From assembly GCA_900552905.1 (NCBI GenBank), contig USBR01000004.1, positions 1 to 43,548 of the forward strand: a stretch of 43,548 nucleotides of DNA, written 5' to 3'. Position numbers and translations under genes: made by a program. Positions 1-7,405 of the stretch are shown piece after piece. Positions within the stretch are counted from its first letter, which is position 1. Each line of letters starts with the position of its first letter. The DNA comes from an uncultured Succinatimonas sp. (GTDB lineage: Bacteria > Pseudomonadota > Gammaproteobacteria > Enterobacterales > Succinivibrionaceae). The notes beneath the pieces are model-generated. The model ran no database searches, was not told the DNA's origin, and saw only the letters and a list, made by a program, of their open reading frames with translations.

Positions 1-98
1 TCGGACTTTTAATATTAGCGGATTGCCGTGTCATAAAAAACTTACAAAATCCGCGTAAGAACCACTCCAAAATATATTATCTTCAGAGGTCATTTTAA

Positions 99-836
99 AT
101 GAGATTTACAAAACTTTCAGCTGCTATTTTAGCTTTAGCTGTTTCAGGTAGCGCCATGGCAGCTACTTTCACTGCTGACTATCGTCACGATTATCGCGAT
201 CATTACGGTGAAAACTATGATCGTATTTGCCTTATCGCTAACTTTGAAAACGGCATGGGCTTCTATGTTGATTCTTCCTTCCACTCTTGGGGTTCTGTAA
301 AACCAGGTGAGGCTAACTACCACGACGGTCAGTGGGGCGACTTTGGTACTAATGCCACTGAGATGAGCGTTTGGTGGAAGTACAAGTTTGAGAACTCTGG
401 CTTCTCTGTAACCCCAGGTCTCATCACTGAGTCTACCTCCATCACCACCGGTTATAAGCCGTATGTTCGTTTACAGTACGACACCGACTTCGGTTTATGG
501 GCTGCCGTACGTCCGCGCTTTGATTATTGGCGTTATGACGGCGAGAAGGATGATCAGCAGAACGCTCGTATCGATGCTTGGTTAGGCTATAAGTATGGCA
601 ACTTCGGCATCAACTACAACTATACCCACTTCTGGGCTTTAGACGATGATGATCAAGGCAATAAGCGTCACGTTTACAACGGTCACAACTACAACTACGA
701 GCACAACGTAGCTTTAAATTACCGTATGGGCAACTGGAATCCGTACATTGAAATCGGTAATATCGCCGCCCCTGGTACTTCTGACAAGAGCGGCCGTCAG
801 ACCCGTTTCCGTGTTGGCGTTCAGTACACCTTCTAA
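99..836 (+). CDS. nanC: NanC/KdgM-family outer-membrane channel
   Basis: Small outer-membrane beta-barrel channel of the KdgM/NanC family, which passes acidic oligosaccharides or N-acetylneuraminate into the periplasm. What is seen: a signal peptide (residues 1-21, ending SAMA before ATF), an all-beta aromatic-rich body with alternating Tyr/Trp strands, and a C-terminal Phe after VGVQYT, the usual barrel-insertion signal. The 245 aa length fits the roughly 12-strand family. An AGAGG ribosome site lies 10 bases before the ATG. It is followed by the sialate catabolic genes, which favours sialic acid as substrate over oligogalacturonate; that specificity is inferred from context. It is the first gene visible, and its promoter region is mostly outside the window. 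Confidence 0.8.
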   Translation: MRFTKLSAAILALAVSGSAMAATFTADYRHDYRDHYGENYDRICLIANFENGMGFYVDSSFHSWGSVKPGEANYHDGQWGDFGTNATEMSVWWKYKFENSGFSVTPGLITESTSITTGYKPYVRLQYDTDFGLWAAVRPRFDYWRYDGEKDDQQNARIDAWLGYKYGNFGINYNYTHFWALDDDDQGNKRHVYNGHNYNYEHNVALNYRMGNWNPYIEIGNIAAPGTSDKSGRQTRFRVGVQYTF

Positions 837-860
837 TTGAGCTGAAGGTTATTAAATCTC

Positions 861-883
861 GATCCCGGCGTAAAGCCGGGATC
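861..883 (+). terminator. Hairpin downstream of the nanC-like gene
   Basis: Perfect 9-bp stem (GATCCCGGC at 861-869, GCCGGGATC at 875-883) with a 5-base loop, 25 bases after the channel gene. No U-tract follows, so it is more likely a 3'-end stabiliser or a partial terminator than a full intrinsic terminator. It would let the abundant porin message be separated from the enzyme messages. Confidence 0.5.
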
Positions 884-891
884 CCCTAAAC

Positions 892-930
892 TTAAAACTA
901 TAAAGTTTTGATTAAAACTATATAGTTTTG
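892..930. promoter_or_regulatory. Twin palindromes before nanE, probable operator
   Basis: Two copies of TTAAAACTATA[AT]AGTTTTG (892-910 and 912-930), 18 of 19 bases identical, start exactly 20 bp apart. The second holds a perfect 16-bp palindrome, AAAACTATATAGTTTT. A two-helical-turn spacing places two protein dimers on the same DNA face, so this looks like a cooperative repressor site. The protein that binds is not identifiable here; no nan regulator gene is adjacent inside the window. Confidence 0.5.
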
Positions 931-965
931 TGTTTAAAGAAATTTGAGAAAACATGAGGCATCAA

Positions 966-1643
966 ATGTTATTTGAGCAATTTAAAAATAAATTAATTAT
1001 TTCCTGCCAGGCCTTACCTAATGAGCCTTTACACAGCGACTTCATTATGGGTCGCATGGCATTAGCTGCAAAGCAGGTTGGCTCTGTAGCTATTCGTTGT
1101 CAGTCTGTTCCTGACATCATCGAGATCAAGAAGGTTACCGGTTTACCTGTAATCGGTCTTATCAAGCGCAATTATGATGACAGCGATATCTTTATCACTG
1201 CCACTAAGAAGGAAGTGCAGGAACTCATCGACTGCGGTTGCGAAATCATCGCCTTAGACGCCACCTTAAGAAAGCGTCCTCATGATGAGAAATTAGAAGA
1301 TCTCGTCAAGATGATCAAAGATGCCGGTCGTTTATCCTTAGCTGATATCTCAAACGATGAGGAAGGTCTCAACGCCGAGCGCATTGGCTTTGACGCTGTT
1401 TCCACCACCTTATCCGGTTATACCCCCTATACCCCGAAGCTTCACGGCCCGGACTTTGGCCTTGTAGCCCGTATGGCTGACAGATTAACCATCCCGGTAT
1501 TTGCCGAGGGTCGTATCAATACTCCTGATGATTTAAGAATCGCCTTCGAGGTTGGTGCTTATGGTGCCATCGTCGGTTCTGCCATCACCAGACCTCAGGT
1601 TATCGGTCAGTGGTTTATGGATGCTCTGCCAAAGCAGGACTAA
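966..1643 (+). CDS. nanE: N-acetylmannosamine-6-phosphate 2-epimerase
   Basis: NanE converts ManNAc-6-phosphate to GlcNAc-6-phosphate in cytoplasmic sialic acid breakdown. It is a TIM-barrel protein of the expected size (225 aa from this start). Visible family signatures are the N-terminal LIISCQALPNEPL, the VIGLIKR strand, STTLSGYT and the phosphate-binding FAEGRINTP and VGSAITRP near the C-terminus. I chose ATG 966 over ATG 954 because GAGG at 956-959 sits 6 bases upstream and the resulting N-terminus (MLFEQFKNK) matches the family better; the longer form adds only MRHQ. It precedes nanA by 56 bases. Confidence 0.92.
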   Translation: MLFEQFKNKLIISCQALPNEPLHSDFIMGRMALAAKQVGSVAIRCQSVPDIIEIKKVTGLPVIGLIKRNYDDSDIFITATKKEVQELIDCGCEIIALDATLRKRPHDEKLEDLVKMIKDAGRLSLADISNDEEGLNAERIGFDAVSTTLSGYTPYTPKLHGPDFGLVARMADRLTIPVFAEGRINTPDDLRIAFEVGAYGAIVGSAITRPQVIGQWFMDALPKQD

Positions 1644-1699
1644 TTTTTTGACAAAACAAACAAACAGATAAGTTTATAAGATAGTACGGAGAAAACATC

Positions 1700-2584
1700 A
1701 TGACTAATCGTAACTTAAAGGGCCTTTATTCTGCCTTATTAACCTCCTTTGACCAAGATGGCAATATCAATGAGAAGGGTATTCGCCAGTTAGTACGTTA
1801 TAACATCGACGTTAACCACGTTGACGGTTTATATGTTGGCGGTTCTACCGGTGAGAACTTCATGTTAGCAACTGAAGACAAAGAGAAGATCTTCAGAATC
1901 GTTAAGGACGAGGCTAAGGATGATATCGCTTTAATCGCTCAGGTTGGCTCTTTAAATATCAAAGAGTCCTGCTACTTAGCAAAGCTTGCCACCGAGTTAG
2001 GCTATGACTCTTTATCTGCGGTAACTCCTTTCTACTACAAGTTCTCCTTTAACGAGATCAAGGATTATTACAACACCATTCTCGAGGGTGTTGATAACAG
2101 AATGATCGTTTACTCCATTCCGTTCCTAACCGGCGTAAACATCTCTGTCGAGCAATTTGCTGAGTTATTCAAGAACGAGAAGATCGTCGGTGTTAAGTTC
2201 ACCGCAGCTGACTTCTATCTCTTAGAGCGTTTACGCAAGGCCTTCCCGGAGCACTTAATCTTTGCCGGCTTTGACGAGATGATGTTACCGGCCACCGTTT
2301 TAGGTGTTGATGGCGCTATCGGTTCTACCTTCAACGTCAACGGCGTACGTGCCCGTCAGATCTTCACCTTAGCTCAGGAAGGCAAGATCAAGGAAGCCTT
2401 AGAGATTCAGCACATCACTAACGACTTCATCACTGACGTCTTAAAGAATGGCTTATATGGCACCTTAAAGATCTGCTTACAGGAAGCTGGTGTTGAAGCT
2501 GGCGTTTGCCGCAAGCCTATGGGCGAGTTCACCCCGGAGATGATCGAGGGTGCTAAGAAGATTTACGCTAAGTATTTCAAATAA
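1700..2584 (+). CDS. nanA: N-acetylneuraminate lyase
   Basis: NanA is a class I aldolase that splits N-acetylneuraminate into pyruvate and ManNAc. It belongs to the DapA/NanA TIM-barrel family, and its 294 aa match the usual length. Seen: the carboxylate-binding GGSTGEN loop at residues 47-53, the catalytic Tyr138 in IVYSIP, and the Schiff-base Lys166 in GVKFTA. The KFTA context and the nanE neighbour favour lyase over dihydrodipicolinate synthase. A GGAG ribosome site lies about 9 bases before the ATG. It should be co-transcribed with nanE. Confidence 0.93.
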   Translation: MTNRNLKGLYSALLTSFDQDGNINEKGIRQLVRYNIDVNHVDGLYVGGSTGENFMLATEDKEKIFRIVKDEAKDDIALIAQVGSLNIKESCYLAKLATELGYDSLSAVTPFYYKFSFNEIKDYYNTILEGVDNRMIVYSIPFLTGVNISVEQFAELFKNEKIVGVKFTAADFYLLERLRKAFPEHLIFAGFDEMMLPATVLGVDGAIGSTFNVNGVRARQIFTLAQEGKIKEALEIQHITNDFITDVLKNGLYGTLKICLQEAGVEAGVCRKPMGEFTPEMIEGAKKIYAKYFK

Positions 2585-2611
2585 TTAAACGTAGATCTTA
2601 ACTAAAAAAAT

Positions 2612-2635
2612 GGCGCCGTTAGAGCCGGCGCCTTT
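2612..2635 (+). terminator. Intercistronic GC hairpin after nanA
   Basis: A 7-bp all-GC stem (GGCGCCG and CGGCGCC, 7-base loop) is followed by only TTTAAAT. It lies 28 bases after nanA and about 75 bases before the transporter start. It is probably a partial terminator or an mRNA-stabilising hairpin that sets expression of the transporter relative to nanEA. Confidence 0.5.
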
Positions 2636-2708
2636 AAATCATTTCCCTAAATAATAGAGCTTGGGAAATTGGATCACTTACTATTATACACTTAAGGAGC
2701 CAACAATT

Positions 2709-4244
2709 ATGGATTTTAGTAATCTGGAAGGTTTTACCTGGATTGATACTATTATTCTGGTTGTATACATGGTCGGCGTTTTATTAGCCGGTTTATACTT
2801 TTCTAATAAAGAAATGCAGGGTAAGGAATTCTTCAAAGGCGACGGTTCAGTGCCTTGGTGGGTTACCTGCGTTTCCATTTTCGCAACCTTATTATCCCCG
2901 ATTTCATTCTTAGCCTTAGCTGGTAACTCCTATGCTGGTTCTTGGATGTTATGGTTTGCTCAGATCGGTATGATCATTGCCATTCCTTTAACCATCAAGT
3001 TCTTCTTACCCGTTTACGCTAAGCTTGGTATCGATACTGCTTACCATTATTTAGAGATCCGTTATGGCTCCCGTGGTCTGCGTATCTTAGGTGCCTTGAT
3101 GTTCGTTATCTTCCAGTTAGGCCGTATGTCTATCGTTATGTACTTACCGTGCTTAGCCTTAGCCTATCTCTCTGGCATTAACGTAGATATACTCATCATC
3201 GCTATGGGTGCTATCGCTATCGTTTACTCTTATACTGGTGGTTTAAAGGCAGTTTTATGGACTGACTTCATTCAGGGTGTAATTCTCATCGGCGGTATTA
3301 CCCTCACCCTCATCTATATCATTTGCTCTTTAAATGGTGGTCTCTCTGATATTACTGAGTCCTTAACCACCGGCGGTCGCTTCTTAGCTGACAATGAGAA
3401 ATGGATTGATTGGTCTTCACTCTTATCTACTTCTGTAATCTTAACCTTAGTTGGTGGCGGTTTCACTACCTTCTGCTCCTACGTCTCCTCTCAGGACGTG
3501 GTACAGCGTTTCACCACTACTACTGATATCAAGAAGCTCAATAAGATGACCATCGGCAACGGTATTCTCTCTATCTTCGCCGCTTCCGTCTTCTACCTTG
3601 TAGGTACCGCTTTATACCTGTACTACACCCAAAACCCGGATCTGATTTCCTCAGAGATCGTTAACCGTCGTGACTTAGTATTCGCTTACTTCATGACCTA
3701 TCAGGTTCCTGTTGGTATCACCGGTATTCTGTTAGCTGCCTTATATGCAGCCTCTCAGTCTACCTTATCCACTGGTATTAACTCTGTTGCTACCTCCTGG
3801 GTATTAGATATTCAGTCTCAGATTACTCCTAATATGGACAACAAGCGTCAGACTAAGATCGCTCAGTACGTATCCTTAGGTATTGGTATCTTCGCTATCG
3901 TTGTCGCCATGTGGTTAGCCCGCTCTGACGTTAAGTCTGCATACGAGCTCTTCAACTCCTTCTTAGGCTTAGCCTTAGGTGCACTCGCCGGTATCTTCGT
4001 CATGGGCGCTTTCACCAAGAAGACCTCTGCCTTAGGTGCTTTCGTAGGCTTCATCGTCTCCATGTTAGCAGTTCTCTACTGCAAGTATGAAGTTCCGACC
4101 ATTAACTTCTGGTCTTACTCTATGATCACCATCTTCACTACTACTGTAGTTGGTATCGTAGTCTCCCTCATCCAGAGCAAGATTACTGGTAAAGAGTATG
4201 TTGCTCCTGAAGGTTCTACCTTCATGTCTGCAACTAAAGACTAA
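2709..4244 (+). CDS. Sodium/solute symporter, probable sialic acid importer
   Basis: Inner-membrane sodium-coupled transporter of the SSS family, about 13 membrane segments. The cluster context points to N-acetylneuraminate uptake, as for known SSS sialate transporters (SiaT type). Seen: GlnMet-Gly-Lys-Glu after the first helix, the SSS segment GGGFTTFCSYVSSQDVVQR in the middle with the conserved Asp-x-x-Gln-Arg, and AASQSTLSTGINSVAT in the second repeat. I chose ATG 2709 (511 aa): AAGGAG at 2694-2699 lies 9 bases upstream, and the added 16 residues of a 2661 start are unlike the family. It replaces the MFS NanT or TRAP SiaPQM systems used elsewhere. Substrate is inferred from neighbours. Confidence 0.85.
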   Translation: MDFSNLEGFTWIDTIILVVYMVGVLLAGLYFSNKEMQGKEFFKGDGSVPWWVTCVSIFATLLSPISFLALAGNSYAGSWMLWFAQIGMIIAIPLTIKFFLPVYAKLGIDTAYHYLEIRYGSRGLRILGALMFVIFQLGRMSIVMYLPCLALAYLSGINVDILIIAMGAIAIVYSYTGGLKAVLWTDFIQGVILIGGITLTLIYIICSLNGGLSDITESLTTGGRFLADNEKWIDWSSLLSTSVILTLVGGGFTTFCSYVSSQDVVQRFTTTTDIKKLNKMTIGNGILSIFAASVFYLVGTALYLYYTQNPDLISSEIVNRRDLVFAYFMTYQVPVGITGILLAALYAASQSTLSTGINSVATSWVLDIQSQITPNMDNKRQTKIAQYVSLGIGIFAIVVAMWLARSDVKSAYELFNSFLGLALGALAGIFVMGAFTKKTSALGAFVGFIVSMLAVLYCKYEVPTINFWSYSMITIFTTTVVGIVVSLIQSKITGKEYVAPEGSTFMSATKD

Positions 4245-4253
4245 TTAAAACTC

Positions 4254-4280
4254 AAAGGGCATGGCTTCCATGCCCTTGAT
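4254..4280 (+). terminator. Hairpin after the symporter gene
   Basis: GGGCATGG and CCATGCCC form an 8-bp stem with a 3-base loop 11 bases after the transporter stop; the bases after it (TTGATTTCC) are a poor U-tract. It is probably an attenuating or stabilising hairpin before nanK. Confidence 0.5.
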
Positions 4281-4312
4281 TTCCATAACGTTTTTAACCT
4301 TAGGTATAAATC

Positions 4313-5218
4313 ATGTCACACAGCGCTTGCATTCTCATCGACATCGGCGGTACCGCCATTAAGTATGGTGTAGCTGACTTCAACGGTAACTTTATCTACA
4401 AAAAAGAAATGCCGACCGCAGCTAAAGTTCATGGGGGCCCTGGCATTGTATCTAAAGTTAAAAGCATTATCCGTGAAGCTTTAAGCTCATACGCTGATAT
4501 TGAATATGTCGCTATCTCTACAGCCGGAATGGTAGATCCGGAAAGCTGTGAGATCATCTACTCCATGCCTGAATCAATCCCTGACTATACAGGGGTTAAC
4601 TATCGCGACATTATCGCTACAGAATTTAAGCTCAAAGCCTATGTTGAAAATGACGTCAATTGCGCGGCTATGGGTGAATTATGGTTAGGTGCAGGTAAGG
4701 GTAAACACTCCGTCTTCTGCATGACCGTTGGTACCTCCTTAGGCGGAGCTATGATCTGCAATGACAATCTCATCCACGGTACCTCAAATGCAGCCGGTGA
4801 AATCGGTTATATGCGTATTGAAGGCGGCACTATGCATGAGCTAGCCTCAACTACCTATCTGGTAAAAACCTATGCCGACATGATTGGCGAGAGCATTGAT
4901 AAGGTTAATGGCAAGATTATTTTTGATAGAGCTGAAGCTGGAGATGCAACTGCAGCAAAAGCTATCGATCTTTTATTAGAGCATTTAACTGACGGCATTA
5001 GCAATGTCATCTGTGTACAGAATCCCGATATGGTGATTTTAGGTGGCGGCATTATGGCTCGTTCTGACTATATGCGCCCTAAGATTGCCGCTCTTTTAAG
5101 CAAAAAACTGCGTCCTTTAGTTGTTGAGGCTACACAAATTGAGTTTGCCACCTTAAAGAATGACGCTGGCATGTTAGGCGCCCTCTTCAATCTCAAGCGT
5201 CGCGCCCACATTGAGTAA
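4313..5218 (+). CDS. nanK: ROK-family kinase, probable N-acetylmannosamine kinase
   Basis: Cytoplasmic ROK kinase expected to phosphorylate ManNAc from NanA to ManNAc-6-phosphate for NanE. Seen: the N-terminal ATP phosphate loop (DIGGTAIKYG, from residue 10), the catalytic Asp114 in ENDVNCAA, the GTSLGGA loop near 140, GEIGYM at 162-167 and the C-terminal VILGGGIM. The zinc-binding cysteine cluster that follows in E. coli NanK and many other ROK proteins is absent: after GEIGYM come GGTMHELAST residues with no Cys. That form resembles Gram-positive ROK kinases. A weak ribosome site (TTAGGT) lies before the ATG. Placement between transporter and nagB supports the ManNAc role; a glucose- or GlcNAc-kinase activity cannot be excluded. 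Confidence 0.82.
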   Translation: MSHSACILIDIGGTAIKYGVADFNGNFIYKKEMPTAAKVHGGPGIVSKVKSIIREALSSYADIEYVAISTAGMVDPESCEIIYSMPESIPDYTGVNYRDIIATEFKLKAYVENDVNCAAMGELWLGAGKGKHSVFCMTVGTSLGGAMICNDNLIHGTSNAAGEIGYMRIEGGTMHELASTTYLVKTYADMIGESIDKVNGKIIFDRAEAGDATAAKAIDLLLEHLTDGISNVICVQNPDMVILGGGIMARSDYMRPKIAALLSKKLRPLVVEATQIEFATLKNDAGMLGALFNLKRRAHIE

Positions 5219-5250
5219 GTTTCAAAATTATTTGATTTTAGGAGATAAAA

Positions 5251-5979
5251 ATGCGTATTTATCGTGCCAAGAATTATGAAGATTTAAGCCGCAAGGCCGC
5301 TAATATTTTATCCGCTCAGGTCATCATCAAGCCTAACTGCGTTTTAGGTTTAGCCACCGGCTCTAGCCCTATTGGCACCTATAAACAGCTCATCGAGTGG
5401 TACAAGAAGGGCGATTTAGACTTCTCTGAAGTCAAGACCGTCAACTTAGATGAGTATCGTGGTTTAGGTATCGAGAGCGATCAGAGCTATATCTACTTCA
5501 TGCGCGATAACTTCTTTGATCATATCAATATCGATCCTGAAAATATCAATATCCCTAATGGCAAGAACCCTGATGCGCAGGCTGAGTGTGAACGTTATGA
5601 GCGTGTCATGGAGAAATTAGGCGGTATCGATATGCAATTATTAGGTATCGGCCGTAACGGTCACATCGGCTTTAATGAGCCAGGAGCTGCCTTTGAGCGT
5701 AATACCCACTGCGTAGATCTCACCGAGAGCACCATCGAGGCTAATAAACGCTTCTTCGCCTCAGCTGACGATGTGCCGCGTCAGGCTTATACCATGGGTA
5801 TTCAGTCCATCATGCATGCCCGCAAGATCTTATTGATTGCCTCAGGCGCAGATAAGGCTGAGGCTGTCTATAAAGCCTTCTTCGGCCCGGTTACCCCGCA
5901 GGTACCAGCTTCAGTCTTACAGCTACATCAGGATGTCATCTTAGTGGCAGATGAGGCCGCTTTATCCTTAGTAAAGTAA
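5251..5979 (+). CDS. nagB: Glucosamine-6-phosphate deaminase
   Basis: NagB isomerises and deaminates GlcN-6-phosphate to fructose-6-phosphate and ammonia, feeding amino sugars into glycolysis. Seen: ATGSSP phosphate loop at 35-40, catalytic Asp67 in NLDEYRG, and the GIGRNGHIGFNEPG segment with catalytic His138. The 242 aa length matches Bacillus-type NagB rather than the 266 aa allosteric E. coli enzyme, so GlcNAc-6-P activation may be lacking; that is an inference from length. AGGAG lies 6 bases before the start. It follows nanK by 32 bases, probably in the same transcript. Confidence 0.94.
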   Translation: MRIYRAKNYEDLSRKAANILSAQVIIKPNCVLGLATGSSPIGTYKQLIEWYKKGDLDFSEVKTVNLDEYRGLGIESDQSYIYFMRDNFFDHINIDPENINIPNGKNPDAQAECERYERVMEKLGGIDMQLLGIGRNGHIGFNEPGAAFERNTHCVDLTESTIEANKRFFASADDVPRQAYTMGIQSIMHARKILLIASGADKAEAVYKAFFGPVTPQVPASVLQLHQDVILVADEAALSLVK

Positions 5980-6007
5980 AATAGATTCCAATACTCACAT
6001 TTATTTT

Positions 6008-6056
6008 AAAGGCTAAACTTACGGCTACGATTCCTTTTAGCTAAGTCTAGCCTTTT
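6008..6056 (+). terminator. Long hairpin between nagB and nagA
   Basis: A 14-base arm at 6008-6021 pairs with 6042-6055 (13 Watson-Crick pairs and one G-U in RNA), with an inner GCTA/TAGC pairing near 6024-6040 and a short T-run at 6053-6056. It fills most of the 114-base gap between nagB and nagA and could act as a partial terminator or block on read-through into nagA. Confidence 0.55.
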
Positions 6057-6093
6057 GTAGTATCTGCACTTTAAAGAGGAGGCAGCGCTATTT

Positions 6094-7221
6094 ATGAAAA
6101 TTATCAATGCTCAGGTCTTTGATACTGACTTTACTTTCAAAAATAAAGATATCTGTGTTACCGCCACGACCTTCACCTCTGAAAGCTCTAATGATGAAAT
6201 CATCGATGCTCAGGGCTTATACGCAATTCCTGGCCTCATCGATACCCACTTCCACGGTGCTGTAGGTTCTGATTTTATGGATGGCACCCCTGAGGCCTTA
6301 AGCGCTATCGCTAAATATGAAGCTAGTATCGGTGTTACCTCCATTTGTCCAGCTTCCATGACTATGGGCGAGGAGGATATAGTTAAAGCCTGCGCTAATG
6401 CCCGCAACTTTAAAGCTTCAGCACAAGAAGCTGAGCTTGTCGGTATCAATATGGAAGGCCCCTTTGTCTCACAAAATCGAGTCGGTGCACAAAATCCTAA
6501 ATTTGTCGTAGCACCGAGTGCTGAATTTTTCCGTAAGGCCAATGCCGCCTCGGGCAATTTAATTAAACTCTTAGCCATCGCTCCTGAGACAACTAATGGT
6601 CTTGCAACCATTAAAGCCTTAAAGGATGAGGTTTTATGCTGTATCGCCCACACCACCGCCTCTTATGATATCGCCTCTGAGGCCATCATCGCCGGTGCTA
6701 CCCGTTTAACCCACCTCTACAATGCCATGCCCCCTATCCATCATCGCGACCCCGGCCCCATTGCCGCTGGTGCCGATGCCTCATGGTGTGAAGCTGAAAT
6801 TATCTGCGATGGTATTCACATTCACCCCGCCGCTGTCAGAGTAGCCTTTAAGCTCTATGGCGATGAGCGCATGATCTTAATCTCAGACTCGATGATGGCT
6901 TGTGGTCTTGATAATGGTGAGTATCAATTAGGTGGTCAAAAGGTAATTGTCAAAGATCGCAAGGCTACCTTAGAAAGTGGCACTATTGCCGGCTCTGCAA
7001 CTAATCTTTTTGACTGCATGAAGATTGCAATCACGCAGATGGGCATCCCGTTTGAAAGCGCTGTCCGCTGTGCCACCTATAACCCGGCTCGTTCGCTTCA
7101 GATCTTAGATAAGGTCGGAAGCATCGAGAACGGCAAGCAAGCTAACCTCCTGCTTGTCGATTCTAAGCTGAACCTAAAGGCTATTCTCCTAAGAGGTTAT
7201 TGGCTAAAGTTTGATCTTTAA
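6094..7221 (+). CDS. nagA: N-acetylglucosamine-6-phosphate deacetylase
   Basis: NagA removes acetate from GlcNAc-6-phosphate to give GlcN-6-phosphate for NagB. It is an amidohydrolase-fold metalloenzyme of usual length (375 aa). Seen: DTHFHG with His52 and His54, MEGPF with Glu121, CIAHTTA with His186, THLYNAMPP with His207, and the catalytic Asp265 in ISDSMMACGL. The HxH pair is the two-metal form found in Bacillus-type NagA; E. coli NagA lacks it. The SDSMMACGL and later GTIAGSATNL stretches also read as Gram-positive type. A strong AGGAGG (6077-6082) lies 11 bases before the ATG. It closes the cluster and is followed by a good terminator. Confidence 0.93.
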   Translation: MKIINAQVFDTDFTFKNKDICVTATTFTSESSNDEIIDAQGLYAIPGLIDTHFHGAVGSDFMDGTPEALSAIAKYEASIGVTSICPASMTMGEEDIVKACANARNFKASAQEAELVGINMEGPFVSQNRVGAQNPKFVVAPSAEFFRKANAASGNLIKLLAIAPETTNGLATIKALKDEVLCCIAHTTASYDIASEAIIAGATRLTHLYNAMPPIHHRDPGPIAAGADASWCEAEIICDGIHIHPAAVRVAFKLYGDERMILISDSMMACGLDNGEYQLGGQKVIVKDRKATLESGTIAGSATNLFDCMKIAITQMGIPFESAVRCATYNPARSLQILDKVGSIENGKQANLLLVDSKLNLKAILLRGYWLKFDL

Positions 7222-7230
7222 GCTGTTCTC

Positions 7231-7257
7231 TCCCCGGACTTGTCCGGGGATTTTTTT
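7231..7257 (+). terminator. Intrinsic terminator of the nan/nag cluster
   Basis: TCCCCGGAC (7231-7239) and GTCCGGGGA (7242-7250) form a 9-bp stem followed by seven T. This is the first hairpin of the cluster with a full U-tract, so the sialate transcript should end here. Confidence 0.88.
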
Positions 7258-7405
7258 CTAAAACTTTGATTAAATCATTAAATAAGTTTTTGAAAAACAA
7301 TTATTTTTTAAATTAAAATTTAAAGCTCTTCAAAAAAAAAACTTTTAAATAAAAAAATAAAATTAAGTATAAGTTTAACTTACACTTTTATCTTCACGCT
7401 TGTAT

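Noticed and set aside
6210..6656. 148-codon - strand frame inside nagA
   Set aside because: It is antisense to all the catalytic motifs of nagA and has no recognisable domain or ribosome site.
7258..7405. AT-rich stretch after nagA as an origin or mobile-element end
   Set aside because: It has an 18-bp AT palindrome (7307-7324) but no DnaA boxes, terminal repeats or target duplication; it looks like an ordinary gap between converging genes.
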